A stretch of DNA of 46,937 nucleotides from Lentimicrobium sp. (GTDB lineage: Bacteria; Bacteroidota; Bacteroidia; Bacteroidales; Lentimicrobiaceae), in the NCBI GenBank assembly GCA_023957275.1, contig JAMLHF010000036.1, forward strand, positions 1-46,937, written 5' to 3'. Positions within the stretch are counted from its first letter, which is position 1. Each line of letters opens with the position of its first letter. Below the pieces are notes generated by a model. It was given only the letters and a program-made list of their open reading frames with translations. It was not told where the DNA came from and did not search any database. Positions 1 to 8,931 of the stretch are shown here, in pieces. Made by a program: the position numbers and the translations under genes.

Positions 1-213
1 ATAATAGAGGAGCTAAAAACCTTGACTTCTTCTATTTCAGACTGTCTCAATTTTTATCGTAGCACATCAATTACTGAAATACCCAGAACCAGGGGCAATT
101 CGTTAATTGAAGCGCCGGCGTTAAAGATGCATCAGGTAATTTGCAACGTTAACTATGAAATAATTTCACAGAGGTTCAAAGATGGTTATATTCTGCTCTG
201 TGTTACTCCCTGA
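1..213 (+). CDS. C-terminal end of an unidentified protein (cut by window edge)
   Basis: A reading frame is open from base 1 to the TGA ending at 213, giving about 70 residues with a balanced, protein-like composition; it ends in KDGYILLCVTP. The only start-like codon in it, the TTG at 22, is not convincing, so this is more likely the tail of a gene that begins outside the window. I recognise no domain. It could also be a chance open frame, because it is short and has no partner gene on its strand. Confidence 0.35.
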   Translation: MIEELKTLTSSISDCLNFYRSTSITEIPRTRGNSLIEAPALKMHQVICNVNYEIISQRFKDGYILLCVTP

Positions 214-639
214 TACCTCGGTAATCAATGTGTAACTGTTTATTTTTCAAAGATACAAAGAGTCACATTTTGAAGGATAAACCTTAAACCAGTACTGATT
301 ATTTTCTTCTTTCAAATATTTGGTTATTTATGCCCTGATAGCCATCGCGATGGCATATAGCCGGCACATCATTAAACGAACAGCTCAACCATAGTTCCTG
401 GGTTCATCGTTCCACAGCTATGCACAGTAGCCGATTTGCGGGCTTCGGCACAATGCTTCTGCGTGGTAAAATCTTTCAATCTGCACGCCCATATGCTGTT
501 GGGGTTAGGTACAGTTGGCCGCTGTTATTTGATTGTCTCAGATAAATGAATTCACTTCTCTGCCAATCATTATCATTATAATAGCGGATGTCATTATCGT
601 CAAAAGGAGTTTTGGTTTTTACTAATCACAGCTGCAATT
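214..639. other. Intergenic stretch without a recognisable gene
   Basis: No convincing frame is seen on either strand. The only structure I notice is a short palindrome, GCCATCGCGATGGC, near 341-354, which could form a hairpin. The base composition is like that of the flanking DNA. Confidence 0.5.
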
Positions 640-888
640 TTATTGTAAATTGCGTCTCTTCAATTCATTTTTCAGCATTTCATATCTTTTCGATTTTTTC
701 AATAGCCTATATATCATAAACAAAGGAATTAAAGTAAGAAAACCCCAGCTGTTCACTAAAAGACTGTAAATAATTACGCCAACCAAAAATCCAATGAAAA
801 ATGCATCGACTATTGGAGATGGTTTAATTTTTTTTTCTTCTTCGATCAATTCCTGATCTGTCAGTTCAGAAACTTCTTTTTGCTTCAT
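640..888 (-). CDS. Small membrane protein of unknown function
   Basis: An 82-residue protein. The N-terminal 25 residues are charged (SELTDQELIEEEKKIKPSP). Two hydrophobic stretches of about 17-20 residues follow at roughly 29-46 and 49-65, and then a basic tail (KKSKRYEMLKNELKRRN). The pattern is that of a two-helix inner-membrane protein with both ends in the cytoplasm. Small proteins beginning with an acidic LTDQEL-type segment followed by two helices occur as hypothetical proteins in Bacteroidota, but I cannot assign a function. It lies alone, 65 bp downstream of the Gre-factor gene on the same strand, and could be its transcriptional follower. Confidence 0.6.
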   Translation of the reverse strand: MKQKEVSELTDQELIEEEKKIKPSPIVDAFFIGFLVGVIIYSLLVNSWGFLTLIPLFMIYRLLKKSKRYEMLKNELKRRNLQ

Positions 889-953
889 TTGACCAACTTG
901 TTTTTATCTGATGAAATTTCAACTTTGGTTATAACTATCATAATTGCAGCCAC

Positions 954-1451
954 CTAGCGGATCTCCATAATGCTGAACACCCTGCTGCCATGTTCCAGGT
1001 TCAGGGTGATGGTTTCCCCGGCCTTTCTGTTCATCAGCAGGCGGGCAAGGGGAGAGGTAAAAGCAATTTTTCCTTTTTTCAGATTGGCTTCATCCACGCC
1101 GACTATCTGAAACTGCTGGGATTGTTTTGTATTTCCTATCTGTAATGTAACATAAGAGCCGAAACGTATGGTTTCCGGCTTGCCCTCCTCCGGTTCAATG
1201 ACCTGGGCGGAACCAATCCTGTTCTCCAGCATCTGCAGCCGGGTGTTTACAACCGCTATGGCATTCTGCTTGTCATGGTCATCGCCGGCCACCAACTGCT
1301 TCAGTTCCGATAGCAGTACCTCTTTCTCCTGCAGCAGGGCTTCCATCCCATTAGGGGTAACATAATTGGGGACCCCTTCGGGCAGATCGGCCCGCGGAGG
1401 GACAAAAGGCGCCTCGCGCTGATCGTCTTCATTGACAAATGCTCTGCTCAT
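954..1451 (-). CDS. GreA/GreB-family transcription elongation factor
   Basis: Gre factors enter the RNA polymerase secondary channel and stimulate cleavage of backtracked transcripts. This protein has 165 residues from the ATG at 1451. I prefer that start to an upstream in-frame codon at 1502 because MSRAFVNEDD is the usual N-terminus of the Bacteroidota paralogue. Residues 30-80 form the predicted coiled-coil finger (EALLQEKEVLLSELKQL onward). Residues 90-165 form the FKBP-like C-terminal domain, with FGSYVTLQIGN and GKIAFTSPLARLLM marking the conserved strands. The proline-rich segment before the coiled coil is typical of this divergent Bacteroidota group, which differs from classical GreA in lacking a standard N-terminus. 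The family assignment is firm, but whether it has true cleavage activity cannot be judged from sequence. Confidence 0.9.
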   Translation of the reverse strand: MSRAFVNEDDQREAPFVPPRADLPEGVPNYVTPNGMEALLQEKEVLLSELKQLVAGDDHDKQNAIAVVNTRLQMLENRIGSAQVIEPEEGKPETIRFGSYVTLQIGNTKQSQQFQIVGVDEANLKKGKIAFTSPLARLLMNRKAGETITLNLEHGSRVFSIMEIR

Positions 1452-1645
1452 ATGGCGAAAATCAGGATTGATATTATAATCAGGCCGGAAGGTAATAATC
1501 AATACCTGTTGCTGAAGATTTTATGCAAATTTAATCAACCCCTGCCAATGCCCGCCTGTAAATCACATAAAACTTTCTTTGTTTGGATTTTATCAGCATC
1601 GATTCTGTCCGGAGAATAATATTCCGGAACATTTTGTATCGTATG

Positions 1646-1679
1646 TTTGGAAATCCTTGTAAAATATTTTATATCTTTG
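1646..1679 (+). promoter_or_regulatory. Possible Bacteroidota-type promoter for the leucine-rich secreted protein
   Basis: TATCTTTG at 1672-1679 matches the Bacteroidota -7 consensus TAnnTTTG, and TTTG at 1646-1649 could be the -33 element. The 22-base spacing is a little longer than usual. The gene starts at 1726. Confidence 0.35.
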
Positions 1680-1725
1680 ATAAATAGTTACATAAGATGT
1701 ATAAATAACTGTAAATAACAATAGT

Positions 1726-2883
1726 ATGAAAACATTGATTTATGCAATTTTATTTCTGTTTTCGTGGGTTGCTGCAAAATCCCAGTCCGGCTGCTTCCCT
1801 GAAGGCATTTCCTTTGCCCATCAATATGAAATTGAATGGTTTCAGGCAAATTATTCATGGTGCACGCACATTGAAGGTAATGTGCATATATTCGGGGAAG
1901 ATATTTACAGTCTCGGGGGGCTGAGCGGAGTAAAAAGCATTGGCGGATCTCTGTATATCGGTGATCCGTTCTGGTGGACCAACCTGAGAAATCTTAATGG
2001 TTTGCAGGGGCTGACCTATGTCGGGGGAGGAATAACCCTTCAAAATAACCCATTCCTGAGAAATATTGAAGGATTGGGGAATGTTGAAAGCCTGGGGACT
2101 GGTCAATTGTTAATCGAAATGAATGATTCGTTGACCTTGCTTGCGGGTCTTGAAAAAATTACCACCATAGAGGGAGGGGTATGGGTGACAGGAAATCATT
2201 CTTTGCTAAACTTCCTTGGGCTTTCAAATCTAACTTACATTAATCGCAATGGGTTTTATTGCGAAAATAATTATCTCCTTGCTGATTTCACAGGATTGGA
2301 AAATCTTAAAAAATGCATTGGCATTCTTAAGATTGGGATTAACGAATCACTTGTAAATATTGATGCATTGACCGGATTGAATGAATTTGGAGGCGGTGTT
2401 TTTATTCATGATAATGCTGTGTTGGAGAATCTTGACGGTATTGCGAATATTCCCGGAACCAGTATCAGTTACCTGAGAATCTTTAATAATCCGCTCTTGA
2501 CAAAATGCCACGTACAAAGTGTGTGCGACCGGCTGGCTTATGGGGTTGGTGGGCTGAACCAGATTGAAAATAACGGGCCGGGTTGTGCCGATTATTATGA
2601 GGTGGTGCACAAGTGTGAATCTATCGGAGTGGATGAGCCTTCTTTGCCGGAGGTTTTCAGCATTATTGAGAATCCGGATGATGATTTTATCGTGATTGAG
2701 GCCGGTAATCATTCAGCAGTATATACCTGCGATGTATATGATCTTCGTGGCCGGAGGGTATTGCACCGCCTGTGTCAGGATGAAACGAACACAATCAGCA
2801 AGGCTTCCTTAAGTTCCGGAATTTATATGCTTCGCATTCAGGGGGATGGGCAGTATGCTGTAAGAAAGTTCTGTAAAAAATAA
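1726..2883 (+). CDS. Secreted leucine-rich (receptor L domain-like) protein with T9SS sorting domain
   Basis: A 385-residue protein with a signal peptide at residues 1-19 (cleavage near AKSQSG). Residues 45-270 carry repeats of the type GLSGVKSIGG / GLQGLTYVGG / GLENLKK with strand-turn spacing of 22-25 residues, resembling receptor-L-domain or leucine-rich repeats that form a solenoid. The last 75 residues (FSIIENPDDD ... DLRGRRVL ... GIYMLRIQGDG ... VRKFCKK) match the type A sorting domain that directs cargo through the type IX secretion system, with the usual basic C-terminus. It is presumably exported to the cell surface, and its ligand is unknown. It converges on the histidine kinase gene through a shared hairpin. 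Confidence 0.85.
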   Translation: MKTLIYAILFLFSWVAAKSQSGCFPEGISFAHQYEIEWFQANYSWCTHIEGNVHIFGEDIYSLGGLSGVKSIGGSLYIGDPFWWTNLRNLNGLQGLTYVGGGITLQNNPFLRNIEGLGNVESLGTGQLLIEMNDSLTLLAGLEKITTIEGGVWVTGNHSLLNFLGLSNLTYINRNGFYCENNYLLADFTGLENLKKCIGILKIGINESLVNIDALTGLNEFGGGVFIHDNAVLENLDGIANIPGTSISYLRIFNNPLLTKCHVQSVCDRLAYGVGGLNQIENNGPGCADYYEVVHKCESIGVDEPSLPEVFSIIENPDDDFIVIEAGNHSAVYTCDVYDLRGRRVLHRLCQDETNTISKASLSSGIYMLRIQGDGQYAVRKFCKK

Positions 2884-2884
2884 A

Positions 2885-2903
2885 AGCCCGGTTTCCCGGG
2901 CCT
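2885..2903. terminator. Bidirectional hairpin terminator between convergent genes
   Basis: GCCCGG-TTTC-CCGGGC begins two bases after the stop of the upstream gene and is flanked by A-rich sequence on the left and CCTTTC on the right. It sits exactly between the convergent ends at 2883 and 2908. Confidence 0.75.
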
Positions 2904-2907
2904 TTCG

Positions 2908-4608
2908 CTAATTTACTTTTTTCTTTCCCCATTTTATCAGGACAGTCTGTACATCCTTGAATTTAATGGGTTTGGGCAGGTAATCCACCATGCCGGCGTT
3001 CAGGTAGCGCTCTTTATCACCGGGCATGGCATTGGCCGTGATGGCGATGATTTTCGGCCTTTCATGCTCGGCATATTTTTCGCAGATCACTTTGGTGGCC
3101 TCCATGCCGTTCATCACGGGCATCTGGATATCCATCAGGATAATGTCATATTTTTTGCGCTCCATCATTTCGAGTACCTTACGGCCGTTTTCCACCGCGT
3201 CGATTTTATAACCCATCTTACTCAGCAGGGTGATGACGAGATCCTGGTTGGTAATGTTGTCTTCGGCCAGCAGGATGCGCATGGGCAGCTTGGCGGCCAG
3301 GTTTTTGTCGATGTTATGGTCGGCCAGGTTGCTCCGGCGGTTGCGGGCCTCGGCAATCACGCGCAATACCTCCTCGAAAAGCTCGGCCAGCTTGATCGGT
3401 TTCGACAACTGGGCATCAAAGACATCGGTGGGCAGTTTATTGATTTTGCCCAGCGAGGTAAGCATGATCATGGGTACGTCGCCTTTGAAGGGCAATGCCT
3501 TGATGGCCCGTCCGAGTTCAAGTCCGTCCATGGAAGGCATTTGCATATCAATCACTGCGAGGTCGAAGGGCTCTTCATCCTCTTCGATGATGGCCAGGGC
3601 TTCATGGCCCGATTTCGCGGTAAACGGAAGCATCCCCCACGATTCGAACTGAAGGGTGAAAATATGGCGGTTGGTTTCGTTGTCATCCACGATCAGCACA
3701 CGGCTGTTTTTCAGTTCGGGAATCTGTCCGCGGACATACAGCTTGGTTTTGCCGATGCCGGAGGTTCTGAGCCTGATGGTAAAGAAGAACGTTGAGCCTT
3801 TGCCCACTTCACTTTCCACCCAGATGCGTCCATCCATAAGCTCTACCAGGTGTTTGGCGATGGCCAGCCCGAGGCCGGTACCGCCGTAGCGACGGGTGGT
3901 GGTTGAATCGGCCTGGGTAAATGCATCAAAAAGGATTCCGATCTTCTCCTTGGGGATGCCGATACCACTGTCTCTTACCGAGAACTGCAGTTCCTGGTAA
4001 CCTTCTTCATCCCGGACTTTTTCAATCGATATGAAGACTTCGCCTTCTTCGGTGAATTTTATGGCGTTGTTGATCAGGTTGATCAGAATCTGTCTGAGGC
4101 GGGTGATGTCACCAACCAGGAAAGGCGAAACGTCGGGCTGAATCAGATATAGCAGGTCAATCCCGCGTTCGATGGCTTTCTGGGCAAAGAGGTCGAGCGC
4201 GTCTTCAATGCAGTTCCTCAGCTCAAACGGCGCTTCTTCGAGCGTCATTTTCCCTGATTCAATTTTAGAGAAGTCCAGAATGTCATTGATGATGGTCATC
4301 AGGTTGTCAGCGCTCACCCTGAGGGTTTCCACAAAATTCTTTTGTTCAACGGTCAGGTTGGTGTCGAGCAGCAGGCTGGTCATCCCGATAACCCCGTTCA
4401 TCGGGGTACGGATCTCGTGACTCATCATGGCAAGAAAATCCGATTTCATCCTGTTCTCGCGTTCGGCATCTTCTTTCGCTTTGATCAGCTCCTGTTCCTG
4501 TTTTTTCAGGTATTCGAGATGTTTCAGGGCTTCGAGGAGTTTCTTATTCTCGTCACGCAACAACTGAAGCGACATTCCGGATTCGTCCTTCAAGGGATTA
4601 TTTTCCAT
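2908..4608 (-). CDS. Soluble hybrid sensor histidine kinase with two receiver domains
   Basis: A 566-residue two-component protein with no membrane segment. A coiled coil at about 14-60 leads into a HisKA domain with the phospho-acceptor H64 in [11 protein letters not shown]. The HATPase domain spans about 165-280 and shows the N box ([10 protein letters not shown], 177-186), DSGIGIP (213-219) and YGGTGLGL (241-248). Receiver 1 spans about 303-420 (D308, D309, phospho-site D354, K403). Receiver 2 spans about 443-560 (E449, D450, phospho-site D493, T524, K546). No HPt or DNA-binding output domain is present, so phosphotransfer to a separate protein is likely. The absence of an obvious sensor domain suggests that the coiled coil or a partner provides the input. 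The start at 4608 is supported by a 214-bp gap to uvrA. Confidence 0.93.
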   Translation of the reverse strand: MENNPLKDESGMSLQLLRDENKKLLEALKHLEYLKKQEQELIKAKEDAERENRMKSDFLAMMSHEIRTPMNGVIGMTSLLLDTNLTVEQKNFVETLRVSADNLMTIINDILDFSKIESGKMTLEEAPFELRNCIEDALDLFAQKAIERGIDLLYLIQPDVSPFLVGDITRLRQILINLINNAIKFTEEGEVFISIEKVRDEEGYQELQFSVRDSGIGIPKEKIGILFDAFTQADSTTTRRYGGTGLGLAIAKHLVELMDGRIWVESEVGKGSTFFFTIRLRTSGIGKTKLYVRGQIPELKNSRVLIVDDNETNRHIFTLQFESWGMLPFTAKSGHEALAIIEEDEEPFDLAVIDMQMPSMDGLELGRAIKALPFKGDVPMIMLTSLGKINKLPTDVFDAQLSKPIKLAELFEEVLRVIAEARNRRSNLADHNIDKNLAAKLPMRILLAEDNITNQDLVITLLSKMGYKIDAVENGRKVLEMMERKKYDIILMDIQMPVMNGMEATKVICEKYAEHERPKIIAITANAMPGDKERYLNAGMVDYLPKPIKFKDVQTVLIKWGKKKVN

Positions 4609-4822
4609 GTAGATTAAGGATTATTTGACATTCATGAACCCGAAAGCCATGCTCTTGGGCAGTATTGCACTAAAATAGTAACAATTATTTTCAGAAACCA
4701 AAGTTAACACTTCCTTTTCAAAAAAAAAGTTGTGTTTAACAGTTTATGAACAAATTTATAAAATGTAACAGGATGCAGGTATAATATTTCACCCTGAATC
4801 CGCGGCAGGTCATTCAATCAGA

Positions 4823-7660
4823 TCAGTTCTTATCTGATGGATTGAGTTTTTCGCGCAGAAACTGGCCGGTGTATGAGTTCTCCTGATTGGCAAGATCTTC
4901 GGGAATGCCTTCAAACAGGATGTTTCCGCCTTCATTTCCTCCTTCGGGCCCCAGGTCGATGACCCAGTCGGCACATTTGATCACGTCGAGGTTGTGTTCA
5001 ATGACAATAATGCTGTGACCTTTGGCGATCAGTGCATTGAATGATGCCAGCAGTTTGCTGATGTCGTGGAAGTGCAGGCCGGTAGTTGGTTCGTCGAAAA
5101 TAAACAGGGTCGGCTTGTCGGAGGACCCTTTAACCAGAAAGCTGGCCAGTTTGATGCGCTGCGCTTCACCGCCGCTGAGGGTGTCAGAAGATTGGCCCAT
5201 ACGCAGGTAGCCGAGTCCGGTTTCCGCCAGGGGCTTGAGTTTCGCTACGATCCGGCTTTCAGTGCTGTTGTTTCGCGCGTGTTTGCTGAAAAACTCAATG
5301 GCCTGATCTATGGTCAGGTCAAGGATATCGGCGATGTTCAGGCTTTCGTAAGTTACTTCAAGCACCTCTTCCTTGAACCTTTTTCCCTTGCAGCTTTCAC
5401 AGGTAAGGTGGATATCGGCCATAAACTGCATCCCGATCTGAACTACCCCTTCGCCTTCGCATTCTTCACAACGCCCGCCTTCTATGTTGAAGGAAAAATA
5501 ACCGGGCTTGTAGGACCTGGTTCTGGCCAGCGGCTGTTCGGCGAACAGGCTTCTGATGTCATCGTAAGCTTTGACGTATGTGGCAGGATTTGACCGGGAG
5601 GATCTGCCTATCGGATTCTGGTCAACCATCTCCACTTCGCTGATCTTGATGTAATCACCGGTTATTTTATCGAAACGTCCCGTCCGTTCGCCATAGCCCC
5701 CGTACATCTTTTTCAGCGAAGGGTAAAGTACCCTCTTTACCAGGGATGTTTTGCCGGATCCGCTTACGCCGGTAACGGCTACCAGAACATTGAGCGGGAA
5801 TTTCACATCTATTCCCCGGAGGTTGTTTTCCCTCACCCCCGACAGGGCGATGTAATTCCTCCATTTCCGGCGGATTTTAGGCACAGGGATACCCATACGA
5901 CGGGTCAGATACAGGGCGGTCAGGCTTTCCTGTTCGTTCACCAGCTGTTCATATTTCCCCTCAAACATAATCTGTCCGCCATTTTCACCCGCCATGGGCC
6001 CGATGTCGATCAGGTGATCGGCGGCATGCATGATCTCTTCGTCGTGTTCAACCACAATGACCGAATTGCCCAGTTGCCTGAGTTGCTGCAGCACCCTGAT
6101 CAAACGGTGGGTGTCGCGCGGGTGAAGTCCGATCGAGGGTTCATCCAGGATATACATAGAGCCTACCAGACTGCTTCCCAGTGATGTAGCAAGGTTTATC
6201 CGTTGCGATTCCCCGCCCGAGAGGGTGGATGAGAGCCGGTTCAGGGTCAGGTAACTTAATCCTACATCACAAAGAAATCGCAGCCTGTTGGTAATTTCCT
6301 GAAGCAGCCGCTTGACCACGGTTCTGTCAAACTCACTCAATTCAAGTGAGGTAAAAAACTGCAACGCTTCCGAAACCGGCATCAGCACAATTTCGCTGAT
6401 GCTTTTTCCGCCGACTTTCACATAGTTGGCGTCGCTCCTGAGCCGGGTTCCTTTACATTCGGGGCATACAGTTTTTCCCCGGTAACGGGACTGGATTACC
6501 CGGTACTGTATTTTATAGGTTTGCTCTTCAACAAACTTAAAGAAGGCGTTGATTCCCCCGAAGTATTTATTGCCGCTCCAGACCAGTTGACGCTGCTCTT
6601 CGGTGAGGTCGTACCAGGGCTTGTGTACCGGAAAGTTGAATCTGTAGGCGTTGTTTACCAGCTCATCTTTCCATTCGCTGAGTTTTTCGCCCCGCCAGCA
6701 GGCGATGGCATCCTCGTATACCGAAAGGCTTTTGTTGGGTATTACCAGGTCTTCGTCAATGCCGATGATACTCCCGAAACCCTCGCAGGATTTGCAGGCA
6801 CCATAAGGGTTGTTAAAGCTGAACAGGTTGGAGGTAGGTTCTTCAAAACTGATACCGTCGGCTTCGAAGCGGTTCGAGAATACCTCCTGTCTGATGGTGT
6901 CATCGTTCTCGATTTCGCAGACACATTCACCGTCGCCTTCATAAAAGGCAGTCTGCACCGAGTCGGCCAGGCGTTGCATCAGGTCTTCATCGTTGGGCCT
7001 GATGGTTACCCGGTCAACCACCAGGAAGTAATTTTTATTTTCATCGGCGCCCTGTTTGATTACTTCCTCAATCCGCTCAAAGGTGCCGTTGTATTTAATT
7101 CTGCTGAATCCCTGCTGCAGCAGGATGGAGAGCTGCGTCTGCAGCGAACGGTTGTGCTTGAGCAGCAGGCGGCACATCACCGTTGCCCTGGAATTTTCAG
7201 GCAAAGAGATAAGGTAATCACACACATCGGTTACAGTATCCCGTTTGACCAGATTTCCGGAAACAGGAGAGTAGGTCTTCCCGATGCGGGCATACAGCAG
7301 TTTTATGTATTCATAGATTTCGGTGGAAGTGCCAACGGTGGATCTCGGATTACGGGTGTTCACCTTTTGCTCTATGGCAATGGCAGGAGCAATTCCTTTA
7401 ATGTATTCTACTTCTGGTTTGCTCATCCGGCCAAGGAACTGCCTGGCGTATGCGCTGAGGCTTTCAACATACCGGCGTTGCCCCTCGGCGTACAAGGTGT
7501 CGAAGGCGAGTGAAGATTTTCCTGACCCGGACAGCCCGGTAACCACCACAAAGCAATTGCGCGGAATGGCAAGAGATATATTCTTGAGATTGTGTACTTT
7601 AGCTCCTTTGATAAGGATGTGGGTTTCCGGGGTTTTGCCCGCCGTATAGTCAGAATTCAT
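4823..7660 (-). CDS. uvrA: Excinuclease ABC subunit A
   Basis: UvrA is the damage-recognising ATPase of nucleotide excision repair and hands damaged DNA to UvrB. The protein has 945 residues, normal for the family. The first ABC half has Walker A GLSGSGKSS at 42-50, and LSGGESQRINLATSLG with ILDEPSIGLHPRD further on. The second half has GVSGSGKTSLVKRVL, a zinc module CEECEGEG ... CESCKGKRF, and LSGGEAQRIKLASFL followed by FIFDEPTTGLHFHD. The insertion-domain zinc pairs CKSCEGFG and CPECKGTR are also present. All key motifs look intact. It is divergent from the ECF sigma gene (197-bp gap) and is not in an operon with uvrB here. Confidence 0.97.
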   Translation of the reverse strand: MNSDYTAGKTPETHILIKGAKVHNLKNISLAIPRNCFVVVTGLSGSGKSSLAFDTLYAEGQRRYVESLSAYARQFLGRMSKPEVEYIKGIAPAIAIEQKVNTRNPRSTVGTSTEIYEYIKLLYARIGKTYSPVSGNLVKRDTVTDVCDYLISLPENSRATVMCRLLLKHNRSLQTQLSILLQQGFSRIKYNGTFERIEEVIKQGADENKNYFLVVDRVTIRPNDEDLMQRLADSVQTAFYEGDGECVCEIENDDTIRQEVFSNRFEADGISFEEPTSNLFSFNNPYGACKSCEGFGSIIGIDEDLVIPNKSLSVYEDAIACWRGEKLSEWKDELVNNAYRFNFPVHKPWYDLTEEQRQLVWSGNKYFGGINAFFKFVEEQTYKIQYRVIQSRYRGKTVCPECKGTRLRSDANYVKVGGKSISEIVLMPVSEALQFFTSLELSEFDRTVVKRLLQEITNRLRFLCDVGLSYLTLNRLSSTLSGGESQRINLATSLGSSLVGSMYILDEPSIGLHPRDTHRLIRVLQQLRQLGNSVIVVEHDEEIMHAADHLIDIGPMAGENGGQIMFEGKYEQLVNEQESLTALYLTRRMGIPVPKIRRKWRNYIALSGVRENNLRGIDVKFPLNVLVAVTGVSGSGKTSLVKRVLYPSLKKMYGGYGERTGRFDKITGDYIKISEVEMVDQNPIGRSSRSNPATYVKAYDDIRSLFAEQPLARTRSYKPGYFSFNIEGGRCEECEGEGVVQIGMQFMADIHLTCESCKGKRFKEEVLEVTYESLNIADILDLTIDQAIEFFSKHARNNSTESRIVAKLKPLAETGLGYLRMGQSSDTLSGGEAQRIKLASFLVKGSSDKPTLFIFDEPTTGLHFHDISKLLASFNALIAKGHSIIVIEHNLDVIKCADWVIDLGPEGGNEGGNILFEGIPEDLANQENSYTGQFLREKLNPSDKN

Positions 7661-7711
7661 ATTTCAGTAAGCACTTCAGGCAACAAAATTAGAGAAAATT
7701 TAGGCAGACAC

Positions 7712-7743
7712 TTGATTTTGTGAATTCAATTGCCGTATATTTG
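7712..7743 (+). promoter_or_regulatory. Bacteroidota-type promoter for the ECF sigma gene
   Basis: TATATTTG at 7736-7743 fits the TAnnTTTG -7 element, and TTG at 7712-7714 is placed for a -33 element with about 21 bases between them. It lies 115 bp upstream of the sigma gene, leaving a long leader that contains two AGGAGG motifs. Confidence 0.5.
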
Positions 7744-7846
7744 TAGCTCAAAGGGTGAATTTTCTTATTCCCTGACTGTTCAGTTTATTAACTAAATCAT
7801 AGGAGGCACTTATCGGATAAACATCTACGCTTTCACTTACTAACAG

Positions 7847-7853
7847 AAGGAGG
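7847..7853 (+). promoter_or_regulatory. Strong Shine-Dalgarno site of the sigma factor gene
   Basis: AAGGAGG ends four bases before the ATG at 7858. Most genes in this window, and in Bacteroidota generally, lack such a site. A second AGGAGG lies at 7801-7806 in the same leader, with no start codon at a suitable distance. Confidence 0.7.
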
Positions 7854-7857
7854 CGTT

Positions 7858-8445
7858 ATGTATGCCCAGTCAATTAGCGATCAGGAGCTGATTAACAGGT
7901 ATTTGTCCGGTAATGAATCATGCCTTGAACAGTTGATCTACCGCCACAAAAACAAGGTTTTTTCTTACATCATCATGGTTGTGAAGGATAAGCAGCATGC
8001 TGATGATATTTTTCAGGATACTTTCATCAAGGTAATCCACACACTGAAATCCGGTTCCTACAAAGAAGAAGGCAAATTTATCCAATGGGTGATGCGGATC
8101 GCGCACAACCTGGTGATTGACCATTTCAGGAAATCGAGGAGAATCCCCGTTGTTGACAGTCAGAATGAGGATTTCAGCATTATAGATAACCTCAGAATCT
8201 ATGATGAATCGGTGGAGGACAGGATGATTACCGAGCAGATCCATCAGGATGTAAGGGCTTTAATAGATTTTTTACCTGCCGAACAGCGCGATGTTCTGAT
8301 GATGCGGCATTATGCAGATATGAGCTTTAAGGAAATCGCCGAGCAGACAGATGTAAGCATCAATACGGCGCTTGGCCGTATGCGTTATGCCCTGATTAAC
8401 CTCAGGAAAATGATTGAGAAGAAAGAAATTTCTTTGTCCGCATAA
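7858..8445 (+). CDS. ECF-type RNA polymerase sigma factor
   Basis: A 195-residue sigma-70 family protein made of region 2 (about residues 20-90, with DDIFQDTFIKVI, QWVMRIAHNLVIDHFRKSR) and region 4 (about 130-190, with LPAEQRDVLMMRHYADMSFKEIA and a helix-turn-helix NTALGRMRYALINLRK). Regions 1 and 3 are absent, as in extracytoplasmic-function sigma factors. No anti-sigma or FecR-like gene follows. The next gene is a 78-residue unknown behind a terminator. The leader is long and has a near-perfect Shine-Dalgarno site, suggesting strong or regulated translation. The linker between the two regions is acidic (DSQNEDFSIIDN). The target promoters are unknown. Confidence 0.93.
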   Translation: MYAQSISDQELINRYLSGNESCLEQLIYRHKNKVFSYIIMVVKDKQHADDIFQDTFIKVIHTLKSGSYKEEGKFIQWVMRIAHNLVIDHFRKSRRIPVVDSQNEDFSIIDNLRIYDESVEDRMITEQIHQDVRALIDFLPAEQRDVLMMRHYADMSFKEIAEQTDVSINTALGRMRYALINLRKMIEKKEISLSA

Positions 8446-8468
8446 TTTTTCTTGTTTTCATGTTTGGG

Positions 8469-8497
8469 ACAGGGGGCATTATTGCCTCCTGTTTTTT
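8469..8497 (+). terminator. Rho-independent terminator after the sigma factor gene
   Basis: ACAGGGGGCA-TTAT-TGCCTCCTGT forms a 10-bp stem with one G-U pair, followed by TTTTTT. Confidence 0.85.
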
Positions 8498-8625
8498 ATT
8501 TACAGCCCGGGGTTTTCGCCCAGCTATGACCTTTCGCCGTTCCGGCGGGAAAATCGCCGGCGCTATCGCAGGTTATAAAAAATTATACAGCAGATAATAA
8601 AACGGAACAACCGGTCGTTACTAAC

Positions 8626-8862
8626 ATGAACAATCTTAAAACCGAACGACAGACGCCTATGGCCAAGAACTTTACGCTACAAAATCCTTTAAATGTTCCT
8701 TATATGCATCCGGCCGGGTACAACCTTAAACGTGTCAGGACAAGCCCGCTGAATGCATCGCCGAGCGAATCAGTAATAAGGAACCTGATGAATTATTCAA
8801 AGGCCCTGACCGTGATTCCGGACAGGATCCAGGGACATTTCAACCTGATTTTGCTGAATTAG
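8626..8862 (+). CDS. Conserved-looking 78-residue protein of unknown function
   Basis: This small protein lies between two good terminators, so it is probably its own transcription unit. It is rich in Asn, Pro and Ser, has no hydrophobic segment long enough for a membrane helix, and no signal peptide. A second in-frame ATG (MAKNFTLQNP, at 8659) is an alternative start. The C-terminal half reads SPSESVIRNLMNYSKALTVI. I do not recognise a domain. Compact terminators on both sides and codon use like its neighbours argue that it is a real gene. Its position directly behind an ECF sigma gene makes a regulatory link possible but unproven. Confidence 0.6.
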   Translation: MNNLKTERQTPMAKNFTLQNPLNVPYMHPAGYNLKRVRTSPLNASPSESVIRNLMNYSKALTVIPDRIQGHFNLILLN

Positions 8863-8885
8863 CGCAGGTAACAACATCTGATTAA

Positions 8886-8922
8886 CCGGTTGCATCGCTC
8901 AGGTAATGCAGCCGGTTTTTTT
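8886..8922 (+). terminator. Rho-independent terminator after the 78-residue gene
   Basis: CCGGTTGCAT and ATGCAGCCGG pair with one G-U, around a 10-base loop, followed by TTTTTTTT. It may also serve the beta-lactamase-like gene that converges from the right. Confidence 0.8.
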
Positions 8923-8931
8923 TCGGATTTT

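Noticed and set aside
6521-7513. A 330-codon open frame opposite uvrA
   Set aside because: It lies wholly inside a well-supported uvrA and reflects GC-rich codon structure; no domain is seen.
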